Origin: Sophora flavescens
Taxonomy: Eukaryota; Streptophyta; Magnoliopsida; Fabales; Fabaceae
NCBI GenBank assembly: GCA_030762895.1
Contig: CM061062.1
Coordinates: 3,929,501 to 3,993,500 of the forward strand
Direction of reading: 5' to 3'
Length of the DNA: 64,000 bases
The notes under the pieces were generated by a model that saw nothing but the letters and a program-made list of their open reading frames with translations, made no database searches and had not been told where the DNA came from. Below are positions 11,786 through 23,965 of the stretch, piece by piece. Position 1 is the stretch's first letter; the number at the start of each line of letters is the position of its first letter. The translations under genes and the position numbers were made by a program.

Positions 11786-12731
11786 CTACTGAGCGAGATC
11801 ACCATCATGCTGAAAGGGAGACAAGATGCACTGTCGTCGTTTACCCCGAGCCTCACGATGTGGATTTCTTCTGACATTGGGCTCAACTTGAATTGGCCCT
11901 TCACTTGCTGAGCTAGAGTCTAAACCTACGGAGAAATCGACGTTCGAGTCAATACCCATACCAATGTATCCAGGAGAGTATATTGGGGTGTTTTGTATTT
12001 GCTCAATCATGGGGTTGGGTGCATCTGGTGTGTTAGCAGTCGGGTGATATGCGGGTGGTGTGAAGAACAAATCCCGTGAATTTGGATGCATAGGGGAATG
12101 AGTATGCATGGACAATGAGGAATGGGCAGGCATGGACGATGGTCCTACCATGTCAGTATGAAAATATGTTGGAGCGGGTTCCTGTGAAAAGTTATGACCC
12201 TGGATGGGTACATAATAATATCCTTCTCCACGTCCCGGCATAGGCGGTGTGTAGAAATTATGTTGTTCCAGATGTTGTCTTCTCCTACCAAGAGTTTGAC
12301 CCTCCACTTTTGCTGCTGGCACGCGTGCAAACGGAGGAATCGGTTCCACGGCTTGTGTGAGAGGTACAGCTGAGACAGTAGGTATCATGATGTTATCCGC
12401 CTCGTCTGATGCTGCCATAATAGCCGCAAACTCTTGATTAAGTTCATCAAACGTGAACTCTGGTTGACCCTTAGGAGTACTTAAGTAGTACAATCGCTCC
12501 ATCCCATCGGCCTACAGTAAGGTTAATAACTATTAACAATAATTTATCAATTATTACATTCAACCAAAAAACAATATGCTGGGAAACCAAAACGTTACCG
12601 AATATCCTCTGAGTGCACCTTCCCAGCCAACCCATCATCGTGTCCTACCAAGTACCACCGCATATACTCTTATTGCTTATTTAGGAGACCTATCTGTGGT
12701 TGATTATGACAAATCACCTTCATGTGTCTAT
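11786..12731 (-). pseudogene. PMD protein, C-terminal part (separated by element A)
   Basis: The 3' part of the plant mobile domain gene. A piece near 12600-12731 reads HMKVICHNQPQIG and then EYMRWYLVGH, with a stop between them. It ends at a GT donor near 12597. The final exon (12502-11786) encodes a Pro/Ser/His-rich tail (FTPPAYHPTANTPDAP) ending in a basic patch, PHREARGKRRQC. The N-terminal part lies at 17969-19372, on the far side of retroelement A; joining the flanks resumes the reading frame. Known PMD proteins often have a divergent, low-complexity C-terminus like this one. Confidence 0.75.
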
Positions 12732-14002
12732 TGATAAGCCTCTGGCTCGACTAGTTTTATAACTAGTAAGACCATGGCTTTTGTACTAATTACTCGAGTT
12801 CAACCTCGTCTTCGCCCAAATTTGGATTTAATTGTTCTCAAGCAACATTTTGAGTTCCTTAAGTAGTTTAGGACATTTTAGTTAATTTTTGAGTCAAGTA
12901 AAGCATTCACTGCTATTTCATGTTTTCAGGTTAATAAGAAGAGCAAAAAGGGAAGGACTCTTAAAGCAGAATCCATCATGGCCAGGTCGTGACACTGGTC
13001 ACGGCCGTGATGAGCCACCCATGAAGATCAGAGAGCATCACGGCGCAGCCGTGATACCCATCATGGGCGTGATAAGAAGACCCTGGAAGTCAGAAAGCAT
13101 CACGGCCCAGCCGTGATACCCATCACGGGCGTGATGAGGGAACCCTGAAGAACAGAATTGATCATGGCCTAGCCGTGATGGAGGTCACGGCCGTGACATA
13201 TCAGCACCCAAAGTCAGAAAGCATCACGGCCATGATAGACCAGAATTTGAATGCGCGCCCTTGGCAGAATACGTCACGGCCTGGCCGTGATGGCCATCAC
13301 GGCCATGACGCGAATCCTGATTCATAAAAGGCACCAGGGCAGACGCAAATCAGAGAGAATTTTCATTGTTTTTAGTCTATTCCAAGGGTTTGTATCATGT
13401 TTATGATGGAGAACTAATCACCAGGGATTAGTCTGCTGTAATCGGTTTCCGCCGACACTTGAGGTTCCATAATTCCCGATCAATTTGCTTTGCTTGTCTC
13501 TTTCAATATCACGATGTATGCCTTGTTTTCTTAATTCAATTTGTATAGAATAAGTATTGATTTATTCAGATGATTCTATGTTCCTATACCTTGATCTCGT
13601 TTTCTTAATTCGCATGTGTTGATCGTGTTTGCTTAATCCACGAGCACTTCAATCCGTTTGCTTAATTCGGAAATAGGAACATATATCTCGTAGTGTCAAT
13701 TGCGCTTGTTTGATTGCCGCTACAATCGGAAAGGGATTAGAATCCGCTTAGGGCTTGGAATTTATGTGAATCGATGATAGTTGGGAAACCAAAACAACAG
13801 ATTAATCGTTTCAGTTTATTGATAATCAATTAATTGCATTGTTTTCTTAATCAATCCTTCTTTCGTTGAATCTAACCCCCCCCCCCCCTCCCAAAAAAAA
13901 AATTGATTCCTAGGTTAATAACAATCCAAGAGTCCTTGAGATACGATACTCGAGTTGTCGTGCCCTAACTGCAGTTTTTCTGTAATCACTCGTTTTTGAC
14001 CC
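12732..14002 (+). repeat. Left LTR of element A
   Basis: Starts TGATAAGCCTCTGGCTCGAC. Contains the GGCCGTGA palindrome array (12975-13312), a TATA-like TCATAAAAGG near 13322, several copies of GCTTAATTC around 13560-13670, and a C-run/A-run at about 13877-13900. It ends early, at TTTTTGACCC. Confidence 0.85.
12975..13312. repeat. TCACGGCC/GGCCGTGA palindrome array in left LTR A
   Basis: About ten half-sites of the type ATCACGGC..GCCGTGAT, arranged as pairs (for example GTCACGGCCTGGCCGTGATG) separated by about 45-60 bp linkers that often hold AGTCAGAAAGC or AGATCAGAGAGC. Confidence 0.85.
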
Positions 14003-14007
14003 AAAAT

Positions 14008-14025
14008 TGGCGCCGTTGCCGGGGA
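14008..14025 (+). other. tRNA-Asp primer binding site, element A
   Basis: TGGCGCCGTTGCCGGGGA is complementary to the 3' end of plant tRNA-Asp(GTC), the primer used by many plant Ty3/Athila-type elements. Confidence 0.88.
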
Positions 14026-14186
14026 CTCTTTGATTTTTATTAGCCATATTAGGAATTAAACTCTTTTTTTTTTATTTTGTTTTGACGTTGGAGCTTTTGT
14101 GTGAGTGTCTTGAGCTTATATGTTTATATCATATTGATGGTATTGCACATTGTGATTGTCGTGGTTGTGAACCTTAATACTTCCCA

Positions 14187-15335
14187 TTGGATAATTATAT
14201 GCAAAATTATATGCCTAATGTTGATTATGAGCCATCGTGCATATATTATCCTGACTTTACCGATGGTTATGAGTTTAGTAGTGGTTTTGGCATGGTTGGA
14301 GTGAATGACTATTCTGGCCAACATGGTGGAGAACACGGCAGCTTGGATGAGTTGGCTTCTTTGGTGCATCAATTGACAATAAGCCAGCATCAATATCAGC
14401 CTGACCCCACACCAGTCCAACCCAGTCTGGAGGAATTGGTGCAACAAATGGCAGAGCACACTCTTGAATTCCAACAGAGGACAGAAGCAAGTCTCCAGGA
14501 TTTGGCCACTCAAATTGGTCACATTGCCTTCGCCTTGACTACACTGCAATCACAACATCTCCTTGAAGAGCATTCAGATTCACAAATAGATATTCTTGAC
14601 AATACTTCTTTTGAGCATAATTTTGATAATGATGTCAAGAATACTGTTATTGATGAATTTTGTGTTGAAATTTCATCCTTTTCAGGGTATGATGAGCAAA
14701 GCATCCATATGGAACATGGGACACATGAGGTTGAGGGCCCTGTTCAGTCAGGGAGTATAGAAAATGAGGATCAGGAGGACATCCACTTCACCATGCTTGA
14801 GGACGATGAAGGACTTTTGGAATTAGATGATTCTATTAATTCCTATGCATGTGTTGATTGTGATCGAAAAAATACTTGCATGGTTTGTGCTGAGATTTCT
14901 GCATATTTGGAAGGTGATGGATTTGGTGACTCAGTGAATGCAGAAGCCAAAGCAGCACCAGTGATCCTCTCTACTTGTTTGCCACCTCCCACTGTGAAGC
15001 AAGCAACGATGGAGTTCAAGCCTCTGGCTGAGAAATTGGAATTTGAGTCTTTCACTATGAAGACACTACGGCCAGACCAAGAGGTTGAACCCCATTTTTA
15101 TTGGGAGGACTTTGTTGACAAGGAGGTCATCTTTGACCCAAGAGGGAGTGAGAAGTCCGCCGCACTTGGCGAGGTCACCATGATTGTCAAGCGCTCACTT
15201 TCATACTTATGTTGCATGCCATGGGATCTGGGAGGATCATATTGCACTTTGAGCATTCCTTGGCCGCTGTATCATAGGCAGTGGGATCCCGGTGGAACCG
15301 CCTTCATGAGTTTTTCTAAACTTTTTTCTTTTTAA
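14187..15335 (+). CDS. Element A internal ORF, 382 aa, unknown function
   Basis: An open frame starting MDNYMQNYMPNVDYEPSCIY. The N-terminal ~140 residues are Gln/His-rich and predicted helical (LASLVHQLTISQHQYQPDP). The middle is acidic, with a Cys-rich patch (CVDCDRKNTCMVCAEI, about residues 227-242) that could bind metal. The C-terminal ~70 residues contain VIFDPRGSEKSAALGEVT. I recognise no gag, protease or polymerase domain. A homologous ORF in element B (26222-25209, minus) keeps the ends, the patch and the order, so it is a conserved element-encoded protein rather than chance. A gag-like structural role is a guess. An upstream in-frame extension is possible. Confidence 0.6.
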   Translation: MDNYMQNYMPNVDYEPSCIYYPDFTDGYEFSSGFGMVGVNDYSGQHGGEHGSLDELASLVHQLTISQHQYQPDPTPVQPSLEELVQQMAEHTLEFQQRTEASLQDLATQIGHIAFALTTLQSQHLLEEHSDSQIDILDNTSFEHNFDNDVKNTVIDEFCVEISSFSGYDEQSIHMEHGTHEVEGPVQSGSIENEDQEDIHFTMLEDDEGLLELDDSINSYACVDCDRKNTCMVCAEISAYLEGDGFGDSVNAEAKAAPVILSTCLPPPTVKQATMEFKPLAEKLEFESFTMKTLRPDQEVEPHFYWEDFVDKEVIFDPRGSEKSAALGEVTMIVKRSLSYLCCMPWDLGGSYCTLSIPWPLYHRQWDPGGTAFMSFSKLFSF

Positions 15336-16688
15336 TTATCTTCGCTTTGTTTTTCTTTGCTTCGATTCGTATGTGTGTTGAGTCTTGTGTCGGTGAGCTT
15401 GTTGGATTTGAATCAAATTTTGCATAGATGGATTGCATGATATGTGTTGACCGTTGATGATTTCCCCCTAGGTTTTGAAAAATTGAAAATTGATCCCCAT
15501 GTGAAAAATTGAAAACTGAACTTTGAGACATTCTATTGTGATTGCTTGATTTTTGATAAGTTTGGGGTAAAGGGATGCACACACTAGGGATTGAATCTCG
15601 GTCAAACAATTTGTGAAAAATGTCCAGGTGAGGATTTGAGCCTCCAACATGTTTTTAATTGTGTGAATCACTTTTAAGCTACACTTTCCCGAATTTGCTT
15701 GAATCTCTTCATGGTTTGCATGCTTATGTGGTTGCATCAAATGATTTAGGCAATTTTCTTTGAAATAACTTCTTGGCCTAAAAGAACCATCCCTAATGCA
15801 TGTTCCCTAGTTAGCCACATTGAGCCTAATAAGCCTATTGTTTCTTCATGACCTTATGCTATAAGCCAAAAATCTGGAAAAACCATGTTAACCCAATCTT
15901 AGGATTAGGAGAGCATGGAAGCTTAGCAAGACAAGGGTTGTAAGAAACTAAGTTTGGGGTGGCTACAAGGTTTGATATGTCATTCTGGGTTGAGAAAAAG
16001 AAAAATAAAGGTTGGAGCCAAAGGCAAAGAAAAAAAAAGAAAAAAAAAAGAAAAAGAAGAAAAGAACAAAATGTCAAAAAAGGGTATCAGAAGAAAAAGG
16101 CTGTAGTCACCCAAGGCAAAAAGGAAAATGGAAAAGGGAATTTGAGTGGAAGTTCAATGTGTCAAAATGCTCATGCTCTCTTAGTTCCTAGGGACTTAAG
16201 CCTAGTACCTTTGAATATCCTACCTCTAGCCAAGCCCCATTACAACCTTCAAAAGACCTTTTGATGTTGCATGCATGTTTTCGTGGGAACTTTGTTTGAG
16301 ATGAAAATCAAATTCATGGGAAGTGCTCTTGAAATGTGAAATTGAGTGAAAAGTTGATAGCCTAGACAAATTGAGCGAATGAGTGAAAAATTAAATGCCC
16401 TTGTGAGGAAGGCAATTGTTTGAAATTGGTGATCTCCCTTTTGTGTGTAACTTAGATCCCTTGCTCAGAATACCGATTGCATGACTGATGGAATTCTCAA
16501 TTGTTTAAAGTAAATGAATGTGGGGGTTACATTGTTGCAAAGGGGGAAAACATTGAAGAAAAAAATTGTTTTGTTAAAATTGCATGAAGTTTGTGCGAAA
16601 TTGGTTGAATCCTTTGAGCTTGCCAAGTTTGAATCTTTTTGAGTTTTAGTTTGCTTGGGGACAGGCAAAGTTTACGTTTGGGGTATTT
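15336..16688 (+). other. Element A 3' non-coding internal region
   Basis: No ORF with recognisable domains. It holds a purine run (A/G-only, about 16021-16060), a TTTGGGGTGGC word near 15953, and ends with GTTTGGGGTATTT, the likely polypurine tract before the right LTR. The part 15467-15970 matches the minus strand of element B. Confidence 0.7.
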
Positions 16689-17968
16689 TGATAAGCCTCT
16701 GGCTCGACTAGTTTTATAACTAGTAAGATCATGGCTTTTGTACTAATTACTCGAGTTCAACCCCGTCTTCGCCCAAATTTGGATTTAATTGTCCTCAAGC
16801 AACATTTTGAGTTTCTTAAGTAGTTTAGGACATTTTAGTTAATTTTTTAGTCAAATAAAGCATTCACTGCTATTTCATGTTTTCAGGTTAATAAGAAGAG
16901 CAAAAAGGGAAGGACTCTTAAAGCAGAATCCATCACGGTCAGGCCGTGACACTGGTCACGGCCGTGATGAGCCACCCATGAAGATCAGAGAGCATCACGG
17001 CCCAGCCGTGATGCATATCACGGGCGTGATAAGAAGACCCTGGAAGTCAGAAAGCATCACGGCCCAGCCGTGATACCCATCACGGGCGTGATGAGGGAAC
17101 CCTGAAGAACAGAATTGATCACGGCCTAGCCGTGATGGAGGTCACAGCCGTGACATATCATCACCCAAAGTCAGAAAGCATCACGGCTGTGATAGACAAG
17201 AATTTGAATGCGCGCCCTTGGCAGAATACGTTACGGCCTGGTCGTGATGGCCATCACGGCCGTGACGCGAATCCTGATTTATAAAAGGCACCAGGGCAGA
17301 CGCAAATCAGAGAGAATTTTCATTGTTTTTAGTCTATTCCAAGGGTTTGTATCATGTTTATGATGGAGAACTAATCACCAGGGATTAGTCTGCTGTAATC
17401 GGTTTCCGCCGACACTTGAGGTTCCATAATTCCCGATCAATTTACTTTGCTTGTCTCTTTCAATATCACGATGTGTGCCTTGTTTGCTTAATTCAAGTTG
17501 TATAGAATAAGTATTGATTTATTCCGATGATTCTATGTTCCTATACCTTGATCGTGTTTGCTTAATTCGCGTGTGTTGATCGTGTTTGCTTAATTCACGA
17601 GCACTTCAATCCGTTTGCTTAATTCATAAATAGGAACATATATCTCGTAGTGTCAATTGCGCTTGTTTGATTGCCGCTACAATCGGAAAGGGATTAGAAT
17701 CCGCTCAGGGCTTGGAATTTATGTGAATCGATGATAGTTGGGAAACCGAAACAGCAAATTATTCGTTTCAGTTTATTGATAATCAATTAATTGCATTGTT
17801 TTCTTAATCAATCCTTCTTTCGTTGAATCTAACACCCCCACCCACACACACACACGAATTGATTCCTAGGTTAATAACAATCCAAGAGTCCTTGAGATAC
17901 GATACTCGAGTTGTCGTGCCCTAACTGCAGTTTTTCTGTAATCACTCATTTTTGACCCGTGTGCGACA
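16689..17968 (+). repeat. Right LTR of element A
   Basis: Same start as the left LTR (TGATAAGCCTCTGG) and end at GTGCGACA, giving TG...CA. It contains a palindrome array (about 16932-17268) and a short CA microsatellite near 17840-17856 where the left copy has C and A runs. Confidence 0.85.
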
Positions 17969-19372
17969 GCGGATCACTATCATTCCAGAAACTAATGTCA
18001 TTATCCAACATGAGTGGCCAATTCTCATATTGTTTGCCCCTAAGTGACAGATCATGGCTATTTTCTGGTTGGGAAGGTTCATTGGGTATATGTTGCTGCA
18101 GGCCGAATTGACGCATTACACGATCTGATTGAACCCACTCGACAATGTTGAAGCATATCAAAGGAAGAACAACCCTCTATAAGTACGTGGCTTCTAGACA
18201 GACCATGGGTAGTGTTGGCATCATCATGTCGTCGTAGGGACACCAAATAACCTACCAACGTGGAACAAAATAATGCAATTACACTCTTAAGATAGAGACA
18301 ACATAAATAACACAATACATTCCTAATTTTATTTAAATTGAAAATTTATACTTACATCGTGATACTTCATTTTGTCAAATCGGTCACGATAATGCGTCAG
18401 GTGGAACATCTGCCTGTTATAAGTAACCCCTGAACGCCACCTATCATTGTTTAAAAAAAGGATTATCAGATCAAGTATAAGCTACAAACAATGATGGCAT
18501 TACGAATTTTACATGATACTTAACGTGTACCGTATGGTGTACCAAAATCTCGTTGGTCAATCATGAGTTGCGGAGCAATGGAAGACATCCTTTCCCATGC
18601 CCATATTTGAACCAACGCCATGAACATGCAAATCTCCTTCTTTTCATAATTTGTAGACTTGCACAACTCTCGGTACAAGTAACCCAATACAGCCGAACCC
18701 CAGCTATATTGATCTGTTACTTCAAAATTCTCTAATAGTGGAAGATATCTCAGTGACACATGTGCAGCGGAGGGATCCGGGAGCAATAGGTTTCCTATCA
18801 ACCTGGGTATATACGCTCATGTATATACAACCCTCCATCATTGATTATCCTCCCATTGAGAGAAGTGCCCAAAAATGATCTTCAAGCCACTTTAACTTTA
18901 TTCTTGAACCTTTCATGTCAGAATCGTTAGGAACTCTGCCTAGCATTTCACCGACATATTGCTTCCGATGTATATGAGTTGCACCAATAACAGCGGGACC
19001 GTTAATGCGTAGTCCACAGAGAATAGCAACATCCTGCAGTGTGATGGTGTATTCTCCCCACGGCATGTGAAAGGTATGTGTCTCGGGTCTCCATCGCTCA
19101 ACAAGTACAGTAATCAAATTATGATCAAGCTGGGTTATATTTACTTGGGTTACCCCCCAGAAACCGGCTATTTGAAGATTAGCTCTGGCAGACTCTGGGA
19201 GATCCATAACAGCAGGATTAAATGCCAGTCCACGTCGAGCTCAAAGAACTCGATCAGGTGATCCATTACAGACGTGCTGGGAAACATGCTTTTCTTGCAG
19301 GTTCAATAGTGAATCATCCACCAGGTCGGGGTTTACCAGTCGTGCCCCTGATTGTGAGCTAGATGATGCCAT
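17969..19372 (-). pseudogene. Plant mobile domain (PMD) protein, N-terminal part
   Basis: On the minus strand from the ATG at 19372 (MASSSSQSGARLVNPDLVDD). A TGA stop sits where the family has Arg (PDRVL*ARRGLAFNP). The PMD core follows: RWRPETHTFHMPWGEYTITL, then LQDVAILCGLRINGPAV, a break near 18845-18800, then PLLENFEVTDQYSWGSAVLG and YLYRELCKSTN. After an intron near 18440-18520 comes TYNRQMFHLTHYRDRFDKMK, and after another (about 18354-18280) CPYDDMMMPTLP and CFNIVEWVQSDRVMRQFG. PMD proteins are plant factors related to MAIL1/MAIN and are also carried by transposons. Here the gene converges on the MULE transposase inside shared TIRs, so it was probably the element's second gene. Element A interrupts it at 17968. 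Confidence 0.85.
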
Positions 19373-19429
19373 ATCTTTCACTTAACATTAAAAAAAATGT
19401 TACAATTATATAGATTATATAATAAAATC

Positions 19430-20460
19430 TATTGAGTTATATAATTAAGGAAAATTATAGTATCAATTTAGCCCCAATAAATACTGACATTAATGATAAA
19501 TTTAATTAATGTATCTATTTAAAACAACAAGAGGAAATAAAAAAAATCCCCTAATAACAAATAGCAAATAATATCACAAGAGGCATTAAAAAATAATAGT
19601 AATAACAATTTACGCCAATAAATATTCATCAATTATTACAGTAGTAAAAAAAAAATTTACCTTGTAAGAATTAAAAGAAAGTTACCAGCAATTTTAAAGG
19701 AAGACTTCTACAAAAAAAAAATTATACTATAAGTATAGGGAGTAATGATGACAATAATGATAAAGTATCTATTTAAAACAACAATAAGCAATAAAAAAAT
19801 CCCCTAATAACAAGTAGCAAATAATATCACAAGAGGCATAAAAAAATAATAGCAATAACAATTTACACCAATAAATATTCATCAATTATTACACTAGTAA
19901 AAAAAAATTTACCTTGTAATAATTAAAAACAAAGTTACCTGCAATTTTAAAGGAACACTGCTACAAAAAAAAATATACTATAAGTATAGGGAGTAACGAT
20001 GACATTAATGATAAAGTATCTATTTAAAACAACAAGAGACAATAAAAAAAATCCCTAATAACAAGTAGCAAATAATATCACAATAGGCATAAAAATTTAA
20101 TAGCAATAACAATTTACACCAATAAATATTCATTAATTTTTACAGTAGTAAAACAAAATTTTACCTTGTAAGAATTAAAAGAAAGTTACCAGCAATTTTA
20201 AAGGAACACTGCTACAAAAAAAATTATACTATAAGTATAGGGAGTAACGATGGCAATAATGATAAAGTATCTATTTAAAACAACGAGAGGCAATAAAAAA
20301 ATCCCCTAATAACAAGTCGCAAATAATATCACAAGAGGCATAAACAAATAATAGCAATAACAATTTACACCAATAAATATTCATCAATTATTACAATAGT
20401 AAAAAAGAATTTTACCTTGTAAGAATTAAAAGAAAGTTACCAGCAATTTTAAATGAACAC
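19430..20460 (-). repeat. Right subterminal 252-bp tandem array, about 4 copies, inverted
   Basis: AATAATATCAC recurs at 19567, 19820, 20071 and 20322 (periods 253, 251, 251). It is the reverse complement of the unit at 7790-8370. Within units, ACTATAAGTATAGGGAGTAA and CCAATAAATATTCATCAAT are constant. It lies upstream of the PMD start, mirroring the transposase side. Confidence 0.88.
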
Positions 20461-21632
20461 TACTAAAGAGATAAAAAAATATGATATATAAATATATATC
20501 TTATTAATGGTTAACTCGCACCGGGTAAAGAGGAAAAATAAATCAACTAAGTTTTAAAAAAAATAAAAAAATGATATATGAATATATATTTTTAAAAATG
20601 TTTAAACTTACACGGGAAAAGATGATGAATAAACCAGATAGTTTTTCATGAGAGAATAAAAATAATAATATGATAGATAATTATTTTTGAAAAAAAAATT
20701 ATTAGCTTCAATAGGAAAATGATGAACAATAAATCAAATAAAATTTGAAGAGAATATTTGTAAGACAATATGTACTTGCTATTTACACTTAAGAGTAATT
20801 ATTTAAATTATAATATCAATATTAGTTATTAAGTTAATATTTGTTACACTTTATAATCAACGGTTCAAACAAATAGCTTTTTTTAATAATTGTTGGTATA
20901 TAATCCCCTACTATAAACTTTAAACCTAGAATGCAACATTTTTTTTATGAAATCCTACAAAATTAACATATTCCTATACACTAGTATATATGTAGATTAT
21001 ATAGTTATAGATATAGGCACATATGCTTAAATCTTCTAAGTTTTAATAGAGGTTAATTTGTTCTTCTTCTTGTTTATTTTTTTGACTGATTTGTTCATTT
21101 TTTATTGGTAGTGTTATATTCATAACAAATTAATTTAGATATATTATTAGGTGAAGTCTAACGTGAGGGGACAACAAAATCCCTCATGAGTGAAGGACCA
21201 TTTGTAACAGTTGGATATTATAATTTTTAATGTAGTGGTTGAGATCTTTCTTAAGTTACCTGCTTATCCGGTTACAAAATTGTTTTGCAGAAAGGCCCCT
21301 TCATTTGGCCAAAAGTTCATCATACATAAGAAAAAAGCAACCCTAGCCTTGAGTTGGTCGTTCTTGTGTGGCCATGTTTCTCATCTTCCTCCTTCCATCG
21401 TACAACATATACATAAAACGAGGAGATGTTTTCGTCGACCAACATTGGCACATATTCCTGAATACCACCACCATCATCTTGAACCCCCTCATATGCGATT
21501 TTTTGATTTTGGTCATTAGTGGTGTTCTGCTCATTAATTTGGGCGATCATGGGAATGTAAAGGAAACATATTGCTCAATCTTCTTGTTCCGTAGTACCTC
21601 ACTGCCAGAAAAGGAGGACTGTTATTGTCGGT

Positions 21633-23965
21633 TGTAACATCCTAAAATTTCAATATAATTTAATATAATCTTTTTAATAAAAAGATTAAGTTATTATGAA
21701 GTTTGTCGTAGAAAATTATTAGTAGAAAAGTTAATTAGAATTATTTAATAATTTATAAAAGAAACATAAAGTTTAAAAAAAAAAACTAAGAAACCTAGGT
21801 GCTGTGCTATTCACGTAACCACATTGTTTTCAATGTTGAGAAACTGAGCTTTAGCCAAATTCCACTCACAGGGACAACGTGTTCTCTTTTTAAAATAATA
21901 ATAACGAGATTTCATAATAAATGTTGGATATGAGAAGTTACTCGGGCTTCTAAGAAGCAAATAAATATGGGCCACCGGGTAGAATTGAAGTGAGGGATGG
22001 GTTCAACTTTTTAACCTTATTGTGAGAATTTGTGTTGTGTGATATTTTAGGAATGTTTATATTGTATCTTTTACCTTTTAGAATTAGAATCTCTATTTAA
22101 TTTTGTAATTAGTCAATCCCTAAAATCAAGGGATTTCAAATTAAGGAAACATCTGTTGTTTCCTAATGTAGATGCTAGGAACTTGTATATATTTCTGCAT
22201 CATTGATCAATAGAAATACAATTCAATTCCCAAATTCTGATACTTATAAATATATAAATATATATCTAAGAGTTAGAATTAGAAAACCTATTGGACATGG
22301 TTAGCCAGTTAGCGCCGCCGAACGAGAACAGGGGCATTGAGGAGCTTTTGCGGTGCTTAGTAGGGAGTCATGCGGATAAAATCTATTAGCAAAAAGGAGA
22401 AAGATTTTTTTTGTGAGGCACTAATGTTTCTCCTAGATAGTTGTCAGAGCTTTTTGGAGGTCTACAAGAAGTAAGTAAACACCCATTTTCTTAAACTTCC
22501 ATGGTATATAATTTTAAAGGGTGTTTGATTATGAAATTAAGAGTAATTATTTAGGGTTTTGTCTTCAAAATAATTTTGTTGTTTTATTGGTTATTAATTA
22601 TTATGAGAGTGAATATTCACATGTTGAGTGATATTATTGTCTGATATGCTTTTTGTGATATGTGATGCCTTAGTATTGTTTTGACATGAACTTGATGAAT
22701 AATAAAGCATGTGACATGATGTTATGTATTGAGGTTATTTTGATATTTATGAGTTGTTTATATGATGATATGGAATTGTAGTGGTTATATGCTTTAAAAA
22801 GTTTATCAATTGTGATTGATGGTTTTATACTTCGGAATATGGATGAATGGGTATATGCATGATGTGTGGAATTTGTTGATATGCCGCCTAAGAATGGGGC
22901 ATTGGCTTGTAACATCACCATTTAATGGGATGTCGAAAAATAAGATATGGGGCAAGGAATCCATTTTGTGAACGAGGCTCTCGGGTCACCGTTAATGGGA
23001 GGCAAGGAACCAATTTAATTACGAGGTTCTCGGGTCACCATAGGGGCAAGGAGTCAATTCTAAAATGGGATTCCCGAGTCACCATGGGGGCAAGGAATCA
23101 ATTCTAGAACGAGGTTCTCGGGTCACCATAAAGAGGGTGGCAAGGAATCAATTCTAGAACGAGATTCCCGAGTCACCATGGGGGCAAGGAATCAACTCTA
23201 GAACGAGGTTCTCGGGTCACCATAAAGAGGGTGGTAAGGAATCAATTCTAGAACGAGGTTTCCGAGTCACCGCAGACAAGGGGCAAGGAACCAATTTAAT
23301 GAGGTTCTCGAGTCACCGAATTGGGCAAGAAACCAACAGAGTGGGGTTTCCGAGCCACTTGAGGATTGTGTTGTTGTGTGATGTGTGATTACTTTGTTTA
23401 ATTAATATATGATGTTTGATTATGTTGTCGTTATATGATTGTTACAATTAAATGTATTTTTTTTATGAACATTATTTTGGAAAATTAGCGGGTACCATGG
23501 ACAGTTTTTCCGGTTACCGCGCCGGCTGAAAGCAACATCTTTTCGAAAACCTTTTAGAACTGTGTTTACTTACTGGGATTATAAATCTCATTAGTGGTGT
23601 TGTCTTTCAGAGTTTACAGGTGATGAGATACATGATGCGGCGTTTTGAGAGAGAGTCTTGAAGATATTAGTTATAATTTATTTATTTATTTTGGGTTTAT
23701 TAGATGCCGTGTTTTGAGACAAAAACAATTGTAAAAAGATTATGTGGATTTTATTAATTAATATTTATGAGTCTTTATTTTAATTGGATATAATGGTTCA
23801 TTTAATACTATTACTTTATTTAATTATTTTGAAAATACGAGATACTCGCAGACTTAAATTCATTGTGAAAAAAAAGAATTTTATGATTCGGTTATTTAAT
23901 CCAAATATTTTAAAGGTTTTCATAGAAAATTAATTTGGGCAACTAATGTAACGAGGGACGTTACA
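21633..23965. mobile_element. Solo-LTR-like insertion, 2333 bp, 5-bp target duplication TCGGT
   Basis: Begins TGTAACATCC and ends GGACGTTACA, flanked by TCGGT at 21628-21632 and 23966-23970. The other copy of the host segment, at about 31075, has a single TCGGT, an in-window empty site. No primer site, tract or coding domain was found inside, and TGTAACA...TGTTACA-like ends fit Ty3/gypsy (chromovirus-type) LTRs. A solo LTR is the best reading; a non-autonomous element is possible. Confidence 0.8.
22949..23362 (+). repeat. GGCAAGGAATC / GGTTCTCGGGTCACC minisatellite inside the solo LTR
   Basis: Eight or nine units of about 45-55 bp built from GGGGCAAGGAATCAATTCTA and ACGAGGTTCTCGGGTCACCA, alternating between TTCTCGGG and TTCCCGAG variants. 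It is much more GC-rich than the rest of the insertion. Confidence 0.85.

Larger units (their letters stand above)
12732..17968 (+). mobile_element. Retroelement A: non-autonomous LTR retrotransposon, tRNA-Asp primed
   Basis: Two LTRs of about 1.27 kb (12732-14002, 16689-17968) flank 2.7 kb. A perfect tRNA-Asp-type primer site follows the left LTR, and TTTGGGG purine-rich sequence precedes the right one. The only sizeable ORF (14187-15335) has no gag, protease, RT or integrase motif that I recognise, so the element must rely on enzymes from elsewhere. It sits in the PMD gene. The flanks (TCTAT left, GCGGA right) do not match, so no target duplication is visible. The left LTR lacks the last bases (GTGTGCGACA) found in the right LTR, a small deletion next to the primer site. 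Confidence 0.85.

Noticed and set aside
14008..14025. tRNA-Asp-like sequence (also 26303-26320, 39976-39993)
   Set aside because: Only the 18-base 3'-end complement is present, next to an LTR. These are primer sites, not tRNA genes.
15959..16264. Lys-rich open frame in element A
   Set aside because: It is produced by a purine-only run and has no conservation with element B.
21211..21519. Open frame conserved in the two duplicated segments (also 30678-30962)
   Set aside because: The copies are nearly identical by recent duplication, so conservation does not indicate coding; no domain is recognised.
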